A stretch of 29,333 nucleotides of DNA from JBJEQG01 sp051881635 (GCA_051881635.1 JBJEQG010000009.1:1-29333); one strand, 5' to 3'; positions 7,609-14,229 are shown, counted from the first letter of the stretch. The notes: generated by a model not told the origin, from the sequence alone. Translations and numbers: made by a program.

Positions 7609-8247
7609 ATGGTGAAAGTCATGAAAAAATTTTTGAAATTTTTAAAGTACACAGGTTATGTTGTTTTGGGAGTTGCAGGCATTTTTGCCTTTACTTTAAT
7701 TCTGGTATTATTGGGTTGGTTGGCTCAGTCTATGGGTAATTTTGTACCTATTATAGCAGGGAGCATATTCTCTGTCGTTTTGTTTGTGTTCGGGACGGGA
7801 TTTTTTATAGCGTTTTGCAGCAACTTCATGGCTATGCTCTTTCCGAGAAAGTACAAGCCCGTATTGGTTGAAGTGGTTGGTGTTGATGTTCATGAGGGCG
7901 AATATACAGATGACTATTCACCAATGGTCAGACGGTTGGACGATTTCAGCAATCCGCCGCACCTTGTCGTTCCAAAACATAAATCCTATACGCAAAATGA
8001 GCGTGATAAGGCTTATGCACTTATCGGCACACGAATGACGCTTTACGCAAGGGACAACGCACCGTATGACCTTTACTATGAGGAGAATTTGAAAAAAAGC
8101 AGTACAATCGGCTGGACTTTGGCATATTTGGCTTTTGCAATTTTGTTTTTCCTGTTTTTTTGGTATGCTTTTGACATTTTAATCGGTATGTTATTTCGGG
8201 GAGAAACATTTGACTGGGCTTTATTTTGGGACAGTATGGACGATTAA
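7609..8247 (+). CDS. Small membrane protein, paralog 4 of 4 (unknown family)
   Basis: 212 residues from ATG 7609, or 208 from ATG 7621. The first ATG touches the stop of paralog 3 (TAA then ATG), implying coupled translation; GGTGAAAG just inside it could also serve the second ATG. The layout matches paralog 3: two hydrophobic segments, FPRKYKPVLVEVVGVD, YTDDYSPMVRRLDDF, ERDKAYALIGT, MTLYARDNAPYDLYYEE, a C-terminal hydrophobic segment and GETFDWALFWDS. It ends convergent with the symporter gene, 38 bases away, with no clear terminator between them. No catalytic motif seen. Confidence 0.78.
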   Translation: MVKVMKKFLKFLKYTGYVVLGVAGIFAFTLILVLLGWLAQSMGNFVPIIAGSIFSVVLFVFGTGFFIAFCSNFMAMLFPRKYKPVLVEVVGVDVHEGEYTDDYSPMVRRLDDFSNPPHLVVPKHKSYTQNERDKAYALIGTRMTLYARDNAPYDLYYEENLKKSSTIGWTLAYLAFAILFFLFFWYAFDILIGMLFRGETFDWALFWDSMDD

Positions 8248-8285
8248 ACACTCCATTCCCGTATTTGATAATTATTTCAGAATTG

Positions 8286-9692
8286 TTATTCACTTTTTCC
8301 CAAAATGACGGGTTTCCAAAGGGATTTTTGCCGGCGGCGGCTCGCCGCCCCTTTGTGGGGTGCGGGGTGCGACCGAGGCTCTCGGCAAAGCCCTGATAAA
8401 AACAGGAGGGCGATTAGGTTTGGAATTGCCATGAGGGCATTGAGGGTGTCCGAAATTTCCCAAACAAGCCGTAGGTTCATGATACAGCCAAAATAAGTGG
8501 CAAGGGCATAAATTATGCGGTAAGGAATTATGAAACGCCCATGCGTGAGGTATTCAAGGCTCTTTTCGCCAAAGTATGACCATGTGATTAAAGTGGCAAA
8601 GCCGAACAGAACGACAGACAAACTCACAAAGTATGAACCGAATGAGCCAAAACAGCTTTCAAAAGCGTATGCACCCAATGCCGCACCGTCCAAGCCCGTT
8701 TTGTCTGCCCCTGTGCAGAGTATGCAAAGGGCGGTTAGCGTACACATGACGATTGTATCCATGAAAACCTGAAAAATTCCCCACATTCCCTGTGTTTGGG
8801 GACTGTCCGTATCGGCGGCGGCATGAACAATCGGCGAACTGCCCAAACCCGCTTCGTTGGAAAACACTCCCCTTGAAATGCCATACTTGACGGCTCGTGA
8901 CATTCCGTAACCCAAAAATCCGCCCGCAACACTGTTCGCCCCAAAAGCTGAGGTTACGATATTTAAAAAAACACCAGGCAAACGGTCAGCATGAAGTCCA
9001 ATGACAACAAGTGCGGCAAGGATAAAGCTGATTGCCATAAACGGCAGTAGTTTTTCCGTAAGTTGGGTAATGCGTTTCACACCGCCGAGAATGATAACAA
9101 GCACCAAAACCGTAAGCACAATGCCGACAATGTTCGGCGAAAGCCCAAAACTGACGGACAATGCAGACGCTACCGAATTTGATTGCGTCATGTTGCCCAT
9201 GCCGACAGACGCTAAAACGCACATGACCGCAAAAATTGCCGCCAAAACTCTGGAATGAAGTCCGTTTCGTATGTAATACATAGGTCCGCCAACATAGCCG
9301 TCCCCACGCTTTTCACGATACATCACGCCGAGAACATTCTCCGCATAAATCGTTGCCATGCCGAAAATTGCGGCAACCCACATCCAAAAAATTGCTCCCG
9401 CTCCGCCCATTGTGATTGCCGTTGCAACACCGACAATATTGCCCGTACCAATTGCACCGGCTAATGCGGCAGACATCGCACCAAACGGCGATATTTTACC
9501 CTTTTCGGCATGACGGCTCTCTTTTGAAAACAATGAACCGAAAGTGGCTTTGCACCATGTTTTGATACCGAAAATCTGAAAAAACTTAATCCGAAAACTA
9601 ATGACAACGCCGACACCGACAAGAAAAATCAACATTACAGGTCCCCAAACGACCGTATTGACGGCAGTGTTGATTTTTTCAATCAGTTCCAT
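8286..9692 (-). CDS. Sodium:alanine symporter (AGCS family) with repeat-derived C-terminus
   Basis: Polytopic inner-membrane symporter of the alanine or glycine:cation family (AlsT/DagA type), expected to take up alanine or glycine with sodium. Family landmarks are SFRIKFFQIFGIKTWCKATFG near the start, GAMSAALAGAIGTGNIVGVA, GGPMYYIRNGL, and SNEAGLGSSPIVHAAA with GMWGIFQVFMDT. From ATG 9692 (AAGGAGT seven bases upstream) it is 468 residues, a normal length; an earlier ATG at 9710 overlaps that ribosome binding site. The last ~34 residues after LFLSGL are highly basic and Pro/Arg-rich and are encoded by a GC-rich dispersed repeat at 8310-8394, so the native C-terminus has been replaced. The transport core looks intact. 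Confidence 0.92.
   Translation of the reverse strand: MELIEKINTAVNTVVWGPVMLIFLVGVGVVISFRIKFFQIFGIKTWCKATFGSLFSKESRHAEKGKISPFGAMSAALAGAIGTGNIVGVATAITMGGAGAIFWMWVAAIFGMATIYAENVLGVMYREKRGDGYVGGPMYYIRNGLHSRVLAAIFAVMCVLASVGMGNMTQSNSVASALSVSFGLSPNIVGIVLTVLVLVIILGGVKRITQLTEKLLPFMAISFILAALVVIGLHADRLPGVFLNIVTSAFGANSVAGGFLGYGMSRAVKYGISRGVFSNEAGLGSSPIVHAAADTDSPQTQGMWGIFQVFMDTIVMCTLTALCILCTGADKTGLDGAALGAYAFESCFGSFGSYFVSLSVVLFGFATLITWSYFGEKSLEYLTHGRFIIPYRIIYALATYFGCIMNLRLVWEISDTLNALMAIPNLIALLFLSGLCREPRSHPAPHKGAASRRRQKSLWKPVILGKSE
8310..8394. repeat. GC-rich dispersed palindromic repeat, copy 1 (inside the symporter 3' end)
   Basis: Shares GGGTTTCCAAAGGG and CCCTTTGTGGGGTGCGGGG blocks with the reverse complement of 19255-19331. 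It contains the palindrome GGCGGCTCGCCGCC (8336-8349) and a small CCGAG/CTCGG hairpin (8373-8385). Composition is markedly more GC-rich than its surroundings. Confidence 0.75.
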
Positions 9693-9775
9693 ACAAAGAA
9701 CTCCTTTCATGACGGCATAAGATTTTTTATGTTAGATTTGTATAAAATGACGGTACGGGAAATTTCTTTTTTCGA

Positions 9776-9804
9776 TTGTTTTTTATAAAAAGTCATGGTA
9801 AAAT
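9776..9804 (+). promoter_or_regulatory. Extended -10 promoter of the GH13 gene
   Basis: TTGTTT (9776-9781), a 17-base spacer and TAAAAT (9799-9804) preceded by TGG, an extended -10. It lies about 64 bases before the GH13 start codon. No operator-like palindrome was noticed around it. Confidence 0.65.
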
Positions 9805-9867
9805 AAAACTAACTGTAAAGATTGAAAAAATCTTCCGACAATACTTATTCAATGGAGGTTGAGCAAT

Positions 9868-11427
9868 ATGCCGTCTTGGTTAAAAAAAGCCGTATTCTAT
9901 GAAATATATCCCCAAACATTCTGTGACAGCAACGGTGACGGTATCGGTGACATTAACGGTATCATCTCAAAGTTGGACTATGTAAAAAGTCTTGGCTGTA
10001 ATGCCGTATGGCTTAATCCTGTTTTCGACTCCCCCTTTATGGACGCAGGTTATGATGTGCGTGATTATTACAAGGTTGCCGAAAGATACGGCACAAATGA
10101 GGACCTGAAACGCCTTTTTGAAGAAGCACACAAAAAGGGGATTCGTATTCTCCTCGACCTTGTTCCGGGACATACTTCCGACCAATGTGCATGGTTTAAG
10201 GAAAGCTCCAAACCGCAAAAAAACGAATACTCAAACCGCTATATATGGACGGATTCCGTATGGGAAGCACCGCCGCAATACCGCCTGATGTGCGGTATCA
10301 CCGACCGTGACGGCAACTATATGGTCAACTATTTCAGCTCACAGCCCGCCCTTAACTATGGCTTTGCAAAGATTACCCACCCACAATGGCAACTTTCCCC
10401 CGACCACCCCGACTGTCAGAAAACGGCTGAGGCGATGAAAGATGTCATGCGTTTTTGGCTTGATATGGGTTGTGACGGTTTCCGTGTCGATATGGCAGAC
10501 TCCCTTGTAAAGGGCGAGGACGGCGAAAAACCGGCTACCTGTCGTGTATGGCGTGGCATACGCAAGATGTTGGACGAGGAATATCCCGAAGCGGCGATTA
10601 TTTCCGAGTGGTGTAACCCGAAAGTTTCAATAGGTGCGGGTTTCCATTCCGATTTCTATCTTGACCATGACACAAACGGTTACCGTCTTTTGTTCCGCCA
10701 CAAGGATAATGCCACAGGTGAATGTAAGGCATTTTTCGGCAAAAATGGCAAAGGTGATGTGACGGAATTTTTGGACGAATATCTCGACGATTTGAAAGGG
10801 ACAAAGGACAAAGGCTACATCAGCTTTATTACTTGCAACCATGACACACCCCGTATGACACGGCTGTTTGATGTTGACGAAATCAAAATTGCGTATTCGT
10901 TTATCTTTTTAATGCCCGGTGTACCGTTCCTTTACTATGGTGACGAAATCGGTATGCCGTATCGTGAGGGTTTGACAAGCAAAGAGGGCGGTTTCAGCCG
11001 CACAGGTACACGCACCCCAATGCAATGGGACAGCTCCGCAAACTGCGGATTTTCAACCGCTCCCGCCGACAAACTCTATCTTCCCGTTGACACCTCCCCC
11101 AATGCCGTAACGGTTGAGGCTCAGGAAAAGGACGAAAATTCCGTTTTGAATACGGTTCGTCGTGCAATCCGTCTGAGAAATGAAAATGAGGAATTACAGG
11201 CAGACGGTGACTTCAAGGTTATTTATGCCGAAAAGCAAAAATATCCGTTTATCTTCCAAAGAGGAAAATTCATGATTGCGGTAAACCCGTCAGCAAAGGA
11301 ACAAAAAGCACCCTTTGCATTTGACGGCGTAAAGCGTTTTTCAATCGGTTCATCGGAAATTTGCAGAAATGAATTAACCATGCACCCGCAATCCCTTGTT
11401 GTTTACGAAATTCAATCGAGTACCTAA
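9868..11427 (+). CDS. GH13 alpha-glucosidase / alpha-amylase family enzyme
   Basis: Cytoplasmic glycoside hydrolase family 13 enzyme (no signal peptide), likely acting on short alpha-glucans or oligosaccharides. A (beta/alpha)8 domain starts at about residue 8 (FYEIYPQTFCDSNGDGIGD). Region I reads DLVPGH (residues 97-102), region II GFRVDMAD with nucleophile D208, region III IISEW with acid/base E247, and region IV NHD with D326; region V reads QPALN, close to the QPDLN of oligo-1,6-glucosidases. The C-terminal ~90 residues form the usual beta-sandwich. Length is 519 residues. The ATG at 9868 has GGAGG at 9854-9858; a TTG at 9859 touches that site. It has its own promoter and terminator, so it is probably monocistronic. 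Exact specificity (alpha-1,4 or alpha-1,6, sucrose, trehalose) cannot be fixed by eye. The usual Asn of region I is Gly. Confidence 0.9.
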   Translation: MPSWLKKAVFYEIYPQTFCDSNGDGIGDINGIISKLDYVKSLGCNAVWLNPVFDSPFMDAGYDVRDYYKVAERYGTNEDLKRLFEEAHKKGIRILLDLVPGHTSDQCAWFKESSKPQKNEYSNRYIWTDSVWEAPPQYRLMCGITDRDGNYMVNYFSSQPALNYGFAKITHPQWQLSPDHPDCQKTAEAMKDVMRFWLDMGCDGFRVDMADSLVKGEDGEKPATCRVWRGIRKMLDEEYPEAAIISEWCNPKVSIGAGFHSDFYLDHDTNGYRLLFRHKDNATGECKAFFGKNGKGDVTEFLDEYLDDLKGTKDKGYISFITCNHDTPRMTRLFDVDEIKIAYSFIFLMPGVPFLYYGDEIGMPYREGLTSKEGGFSRTGTRTPMQWDSSANCGFSTAPADKLYLPVDTSPNAVTVEAQEKDENSVLNTVRRAIRLRNENEELQADGDFKVIYAEKQKYPFIFQRGKFMIAVNPSAKEQKAPFAFDGVKRFSIGSSEICRNELTMHPQSLVVYEIQSST

Positions 11428-11475
11428 ATTTCCAAATAACAACGCCCCAACAGTCTAATCGCTTAAATAAAAATC

Positions 11476-11515
11476 AAGCGGATTTGAAGAACAATCTTCA
11501 AGTCCGCTTTTTGTT
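11476..11515. terminator. Bidirectional terminator between GH13 gene and RHH regulator
   Basis: A 15-bp stem (11476-11490 with 11495-11509, one G-U pair) has an ACAA loop. The plus strand continues TTTTGTTTTG and the minus strand ATTTTTATTT, so it can stop both convergent genes. Confidence 0.85.
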
Positions 11516-11519
11516 TTGC

Positions 11520-11714
11520 TTACTCCACTTCTACATTATCAAGCCCAAATTCCAAGAGCAGACTGATAATTTCATTTCTTGAACGGTTCGTTTCCTTTAC
11601 AAGCTCATCAAGCCGTTGGAGCGTTTCGTCCTTAATCCGAACTGAAATAACCTTGCTCCCGTCCTCGCCTTTGAGAGGACTGCGTTTTTTGATTTTCAAT
11701 TTGTTGTCGTTCAT
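11520..11714 (-). CDS. Ribbon-helix-helix (CopG/Arc-type) DNA-binding regulator
   Basis: 64 residues. The core SKVISVRIKDETLQRLDELV with KETNRSRNEIISLLLEFGLD fits a ribbon-helix-helix fold: one beta strand (about 20-27) and two helices (about 28-41 and 45-58) with the expected RSR N-cap between them. Such proteins bind DNA as dimers, usually at short palindromes. The basic N-terminal arm (KLKIKKRS) may add DNA contacts. The ATG at 11714 follows AGGGGGTG on the minus strand. It is divergent from the small membrane protein gene, and the shared region holds three TACAAWTTGTA palindromes that are attractive operators; one lies 16 bases from this start codon, suggesting autoregulation. It could alternatively be an antitoxin, but no known toxin fold is adjacent. 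Confidence 0.85.
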   Translation of the reverse strand: MNDNKLKIKKRSPLKGEDGSKVISVRIKDETLQRLDELVKETNRSRNEIISLLLEFGLDNVEVE

Positions 11715-11729
11715 ACTGTCACCCCCTAA

Positions 11730-11740
11730 TACAAATTGTA
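11730..11740. promoter_or_regulatory. Putative RHH operator, site 1
   Basis: Perfect 11-base palindrome TACAAATTGTA in the leader/promoter region of the RHH gene. It is the same sequence, read on the other strand, as sites 2 and 3. Confidence 0.6.
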
Positions 11741-11816
11741 ATATTCTTATATAAAATAATATATACTACAAAAAAGCATACTATATTTCTCAGAATAAAA
11801 AAATCAAATTTAGTGC

Positions 11817-11845
11817 TTGACTTTTTACAATTTGTATATTACAAT
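11817..11845 (+). promoter_or_regulatory. Promoter of the small membrane protein gene, covered by operators
   Basis: TTGACT (11817-11822), a 17-base spacer and TACAAT (11840-11845). The spacer contains operator site 2 and the -10 is the first half of operator site 3, so a protein bound there would exclude RNA polymerase. Transcription would begin near 11852. Confidence 0.7.
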
Positions 11846-11850
11846 TTGTA
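11826..11850. promoter_or_regulatory. Putative RHH operators, sites 2 and 3
   Basis: Two identical palindromes TACAATTTGTA at 11826-11836 and 11840-11850, spaced 14 bases centre to centre. They overlap the spacer and -10 of the divergent promoter. Paired sites are typical of cooperative RHH dimers, though 14 bases places the two centres on rather different helix faces. Confidence 0.65.
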
Positions 11851-11904
11851 GTGTAATAAGTAATATGTAAATATTACAAAAGAAGTTTAAAAGGAGATGT
11901 TACT

Positions 11905-12213
11905 ATGAATTCCCCACAGCAACCTTATAATCCCGGTTCAGGCGTTGGTGCTGCCTCTATGGTTCTTGGCATTGTCGGTCTTTGTACAGGCTGGCTGTAT
12001 GGTATCGGCTGTCTGCTCGGTATCGTTGGCATTGTTCTTTCCGTTGTTTCGGGCAACAAGAGCAAAGCTGTTGGTTTGGGTTGGAGCGGTCTTGCAACAG
12101 CGGGACTTGTCTGCTCAATTATCGCCGTCTGCACAGGTGCGGGCTGTCTGCTCTGTACGGTTTGTGCCATAGGTATGGCAAACTCCCCTACGAGTACATA
12201 CGGTTACTATTGA
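11905..12213 (+). CDS. Small Gly/Cys-rich membrane protein (DUF4190-like)
   Basis: 102 residues: a short Pro/Gln/Asn-rich N-terminus (NSPQQPYNPGSG), two hydrophobic Gly-rich segments (about 16-47 and 58-92) joined by a basic loop GNKSKAVG, and a short polar tail ending YGYY. The pattern (GAASMVLGIVGL, then a second related half) is that of DUF4190-type small membrane proteins of unknown function. Seven cysteines, all within or next to the membrane segments, are unusual for this size. The ATG at 11905 follows AAGGAGA at 11891-11897. Expression is predicted to be repressed by the divergently encoded RHH protein. A toxin role is conceivable but unproven; it may equally be a stress-induced membrane protein. 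Confidence 0.75.
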   Translation: MNSPQQPYNPGSGVGAASMVLGIVGLCTGWLYGIGCLLGIVGIVLSVVSGNKSKAVGLGWSGLATAGLVCSIIAVCTGAGCLLCTVCAIGMANSPTSTYGYY

Positions 12214-12231
12214 TTTCCTCTTTTTTATAAT
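12204..12231 (+). promoter_or_regulatory. Possible promoter of the lgt-like gene
   Basis: TTACTA (12204-12209), a 16-base spacer and a perfect TATAAT (12226-12231), overlapping the end of the preceding gene. It would place the hairpin at 12276-12299 in the lgt-like leader. Confidence 0.4.
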
Positions 12232-12275
12232 TCAGCTTTCTTCTAAAATTTTGCAATAACGAAACTCAGCAGAGT

Positions 12276-12310
12276 GGAGCGTCTTTTTAAAGCCGCTCCG
12301 TTTTGCTTTT
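12276..12310 (+). terminator. Terminator (or leader attenuator) upstream of the lgt-like gene
   Basis: GGAGCG (12276-12281) pairs with CGCTCC (12294-12299), with a further CTT/AAG pairing inside, followed by GTTTTGCTTTT. It is suitably placed to end the small membrane protein transcript. Because a -10 lies upstream of it, it could also act in the lgt-like leader. Confidence 0.6.
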
Positions 12311-12324
12311 AAGGGGTTATATTT

Positions 12325-13128
12325 ATGTTTCCAACAATTTCTGTTTTCGGACAAAATATTCCGACTTACAGCATAGCGGCTTTGGTCGGAATTGCCCTTG
12401 CCGTTTTCTATGTTTGGCGAACAATCAGGGGCAGAAAGGACATCGACAAAACACAAATCATCAGCATACCTGCAATGGTATTTATCGGTGCATTTATCGG
12501 CGCTCATATTATGTACGGTATAACGCACCTTGATAAACTTTGGTGGTGCATAACACATACGGATAAAGTTTTTCAATCCGTTGATATGTTTATGTATTAT
12601 GCATTGGATATTTTCGGCGGTATGGTATTTTATGGCGGTTTAATCGGCGGAATTATTGTCGGTGCGCTTTACTGTAAAAAGCAAAAGCTGGACACCCTAT
12701 TCTATGCGGATATATTCGCTCCCGCAATTCCGCTGTTTCATGCTTTCGGCAGAATAGGCTGTTTTCTTGGCGGCTGTTGTTACGGGATTGAGTGTGATTG
12801 GGGATTTTCTTATCCGAACGAGGATATAATCCGATTGCCGATACAGTTGATTGAAAGTTTTGGCGACATTATCATTTTTGCGGTGCTTGTCATTCTTTCA
12901 CACAAGAAATTGAAAAAGGGGATACTTTTTACGCTTTACATTTTGATGTATAGCATATTAAGGATTGCAACCGAGTTTTTTCGGGGCGATGACATTCGGG
13001 GTTTTGTTTTCGGAATATCAACATCACAATGGATTAGTTTTATTCTGCTTATCATTTCAAGCATTATGCTTGTCATATTTGTACGGAAAAATTCAACGAA
13101 AGTGCAAACACCTGAAATTTCTCCGTAA
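12325..13128 (+). CDS. Prolipoprotein diacylglyceryl transferase family protein (Lgt-like, divergent active site)
   Basis: 267 residues, about seven membrane segments, with the Lgt layout: an N-terminal FGQNIPTYS segment, the loop GGMVFYGGLIGG, the signature HAFGRIGCFLGGCCYG, and a late RIATEFFRGDD carrying the conserved Arg. Lgt moves diacylglycerol from phosphatidylglycerol to the lipobox Cys of prolipoproteins in the membrane. In E. coli Lgt the loop reads SFHGG with an essential His103, and the signature reads GRLGNFINGE; here the His position is Tyr and the Asn position is Cys. The Cys-rich GCFxxGCCYG form occurs in a distinct clade of the family, so the substrate may differ. The ATG at 12325 follows AAGGGG with about nine bases between. 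Gene symbol withheld for that reason. Confidence 0.85.
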   Translation: MFPTISVFGQNIPTYSIAALVGIALAVFYVWRTIRGRKDIDKTQIISIPAMVFIGAFIGAHIMYGITHLDKLWWCITHTDKVFQSVDMFMYYALDIFGGMVFYGGLIGGIIVGALYCKKQKLDTLFYADIFAPAIPLFHAFGRIGCFLGGCCYGIECDWGFSYPNEDIIRLPIQLIESFGDIIIFAVLVILSHKKLKKGILFTLYILMYSILRIATEFFRGDDIRGFVFGISTSQWISFILLIISSIMLVIFVRKNSTKVQTPEISP

Positions 13129-13146
13129 CAATAAATTTTACACACA

Positions 13147-13187
13147 AAAAACAGCTATGGTTGCATAAACTGCCCATAGCTGTTTTT
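13147..13187. terminator. Bidirectional terminator between lgt-like and mecA-like genes
   Basis: AAAAACAGCTATGG (13147-13160) pairs perfectly with CCATAGCTGTTTTT (13174-13187). The A and T runs make it work in both directions for the two convergent genes. Confidence 0.85.
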
Positions 13188-13188
13188 A

Positions 13189-13725
13189 TTATTGACGAAT
13201 AAGTTTGCCGTATTCGGCAATACGATAATATGAAATGAGGTCGGTACTTCCATAACGGCAAAATTCCATAAGCAAATGACGCAATTTTTTGCGTATGGCG
13301 ATTTTTGAAATAAATATCAGATAATACTTATCTTTGTAGAGATAAAGTTCCGAACGGGGAATATACATATCTTTATTTTTAAGCTGTTCCATACAGCTGA
13401 AAAGGTCATCAATTTCCTGAAATTCAGCAATAAAAATATGCGGTCGGGTGCGGACGGTATAGCGATGTTCCGACATCTTCGGTTTTACTGCAATCGTTAC
13501 CAAAAGGACACAGCCGTTTTCAAATCCCAACGCTTCAACGGTAATTTTCTTGTTATGAATATCCATACCCGTTTCCATTTCGGCAAGCAAAAGCAGTTGT
13601 TTTAAGACTTTGCCCGAATGGTCATCTGTCATACCGAGAGATTGATAATCCAGATGAAAATTTTTCATATCTTCGTCACAGAGTGCGATAATAAGCCGAT
13701 TTCCGTCAATTTGTTCAACCGTCAT
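13189..13725 (-). CDS. MecA-like adaptor protein
   Basis: 178 residues. The N-terminal MTVEQIDGNRLIIALCDEDM and KVLKQLLLLAEMETG, together with the C-terminal YLYKDKYYLIF, fit the clostridial branch of the MecA family, adaptors that hand substrates to the ClpC unfoldase for degradation. In Bacillus, MecA controls competence through ComK; what this one targets is unknown. The N-terminal region (about 1-75) would bind substrate and the C-terminal region (about 105-178) ClpC; the long acidic linker of B. subtilis MecA is much reduced. The start at 13725 has GGAGGTG about six bases upstream; the longer open frame to 13842 lacks such a site and crosses the promoter. Own promoter and terminator, so monocistronic. 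Confidence 0.82.
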   Translation of the reverse strand: MTVEQIDGNRLIIALCDEDMKNFHLDYQSLGMTDDHSGKVLKQLLLLAEMETGMDIHNKKITVEALGFENGCVLLVTIAVKPKMSEHRYTVRTRPHIFIAEFQEIDDLFSCMEQLKNKDMYIPRSELYLYKDKYYLIFISKIAIRKKLRHLLMEFCRYGSTDLISYYRIAEYGKLIRQ

Positions 13726-13763
13726 AATTGCACCTCCATACACATAAAATAAGCCCTTACTAT

Positions 13764-13792
13764 ATAATATTAAAAACTCTCCGTTTGTGCAA
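13764..13792 (-). promoter_or_regulatory. Promoter of the mecA-like gene
   Basis: On the minus strand TTGCAC (13787-13792), a 17-base spacer and TATTAT (13764-13769), about 40 bases before the start codon. Confidence 0.65.
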
Positions 13793-13807
13793 TAAAATAT
13801 TTTTACC

Positions 13808-13821
13808 AGCGGCGAGCCGCC
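13808..13821. repeat. Short palindromic hairpin AGCGGCGAGCCGCC
   Basis: Near-perfect GC-rich palindrome in an AT-rich intergenic region, upstream of the mecA-like promoter. It is related to GGCGGCTCGCCGCC at 8336-8349 and GGTGGCGAACCACC at 25498-25511. Confidence 0.6.
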
Positions 13822-13944
13822 ACAAGCAATATAAAATATCAATCACTCCCATGTATGAAAGTTTTTTAAAAATTTTTTTTGAATAGCGTGGATTTTTTCT
13901 TTGCCATTCGTATATATTCATGAAAGCACAAAACAAATGCTTAA

Positions 13945-14140
13945 AAACCAAATATGAATTTTAATTTTTTAATTTTTAGAGTACGAATTTTTAATTTTAA
14001 TTTTTAAATCTTAAATTTTTTAGAGTACGAATTTTTAATTTTAATTTTTGAATTGCGAATTTTTTAGAGTATGAATTTTTAATTTTAATTTTTGAATTGC
14101 GAATTTTTAAAGTATGAATTTTAATTTTGAATTTATAAAA
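13945..14140. repeat. AT-rich tandem repeat, ~44-bp period, about four copies
   Basis: The core TTTTTAGAGTAYGAATTTTT recurs with AGAGTA or AAAGTA at 13978, 14022, 14066 and 14109, giving periods of 44, 44 and 43 bases. Units are almost wholly A/T plus GAATTGCGAA in two copies. It lies in the ~540-bp region (13726-14263) that has no conventional gene and sits just upstream of an orphan ribosome binding site. Confidence 0.85.
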
Positions 14141-14146
14141 ACTGAT

Positions 14147-14229
14147 TGGAGGTTAAAAATGAAAAAATGAAATACAAATCATATATAATGAATGATGTAA
14201 AAAATCCGCCTACCGTTGCGAAAAAATAA
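14147..14229 (+). other. Orphan RBS with three-codon ORF and overlapping 20-codon ORF
   Basis: A strong GGAGGT (14148-14153) is followed by ATG AAA AAA TGA (14159-14170). Its stop overlaps, as ATGA, a second ORF at 14167-14229 encoding MKYKSYIMNDVKNPPTVAKK, which ends inside the terminator hairpin. Spacing and overlap look like real translation signals, but the products are tiny. It may be a remnant of a deleted gene whose start and terminator survive, or a regulatory upstream ORF. I do not claim a function. Confidence 0.4.

Noticed and set aside
9711..9775. Promoter for the symporter on the minus strand
   Set aside because: Several A/T-rich hexamers are present but none has a convincing -35 at proper spacing.
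11520..12213. RHH gene plus small membrane protein considered as a classic type II toxin-antitoxin pair
   Set aside because: Genes are divergent rather than co-operonic and the membrane protein resembles no known toxin; kept only as a finding about regulation.
13760..13951. 63-codon minus-strand frame upstream of the mecA-like gene
   Set aside because: It crosses the mecA-like promoter and the hairpin repeat, has no convincing RBS, and the translation shows no domain.
13945..14140. Tandem repeat considered as a CRISPR array
   Set aside because: Units are contiguous with no unique spacers, are almost pure A/T, and no cas genes are present.
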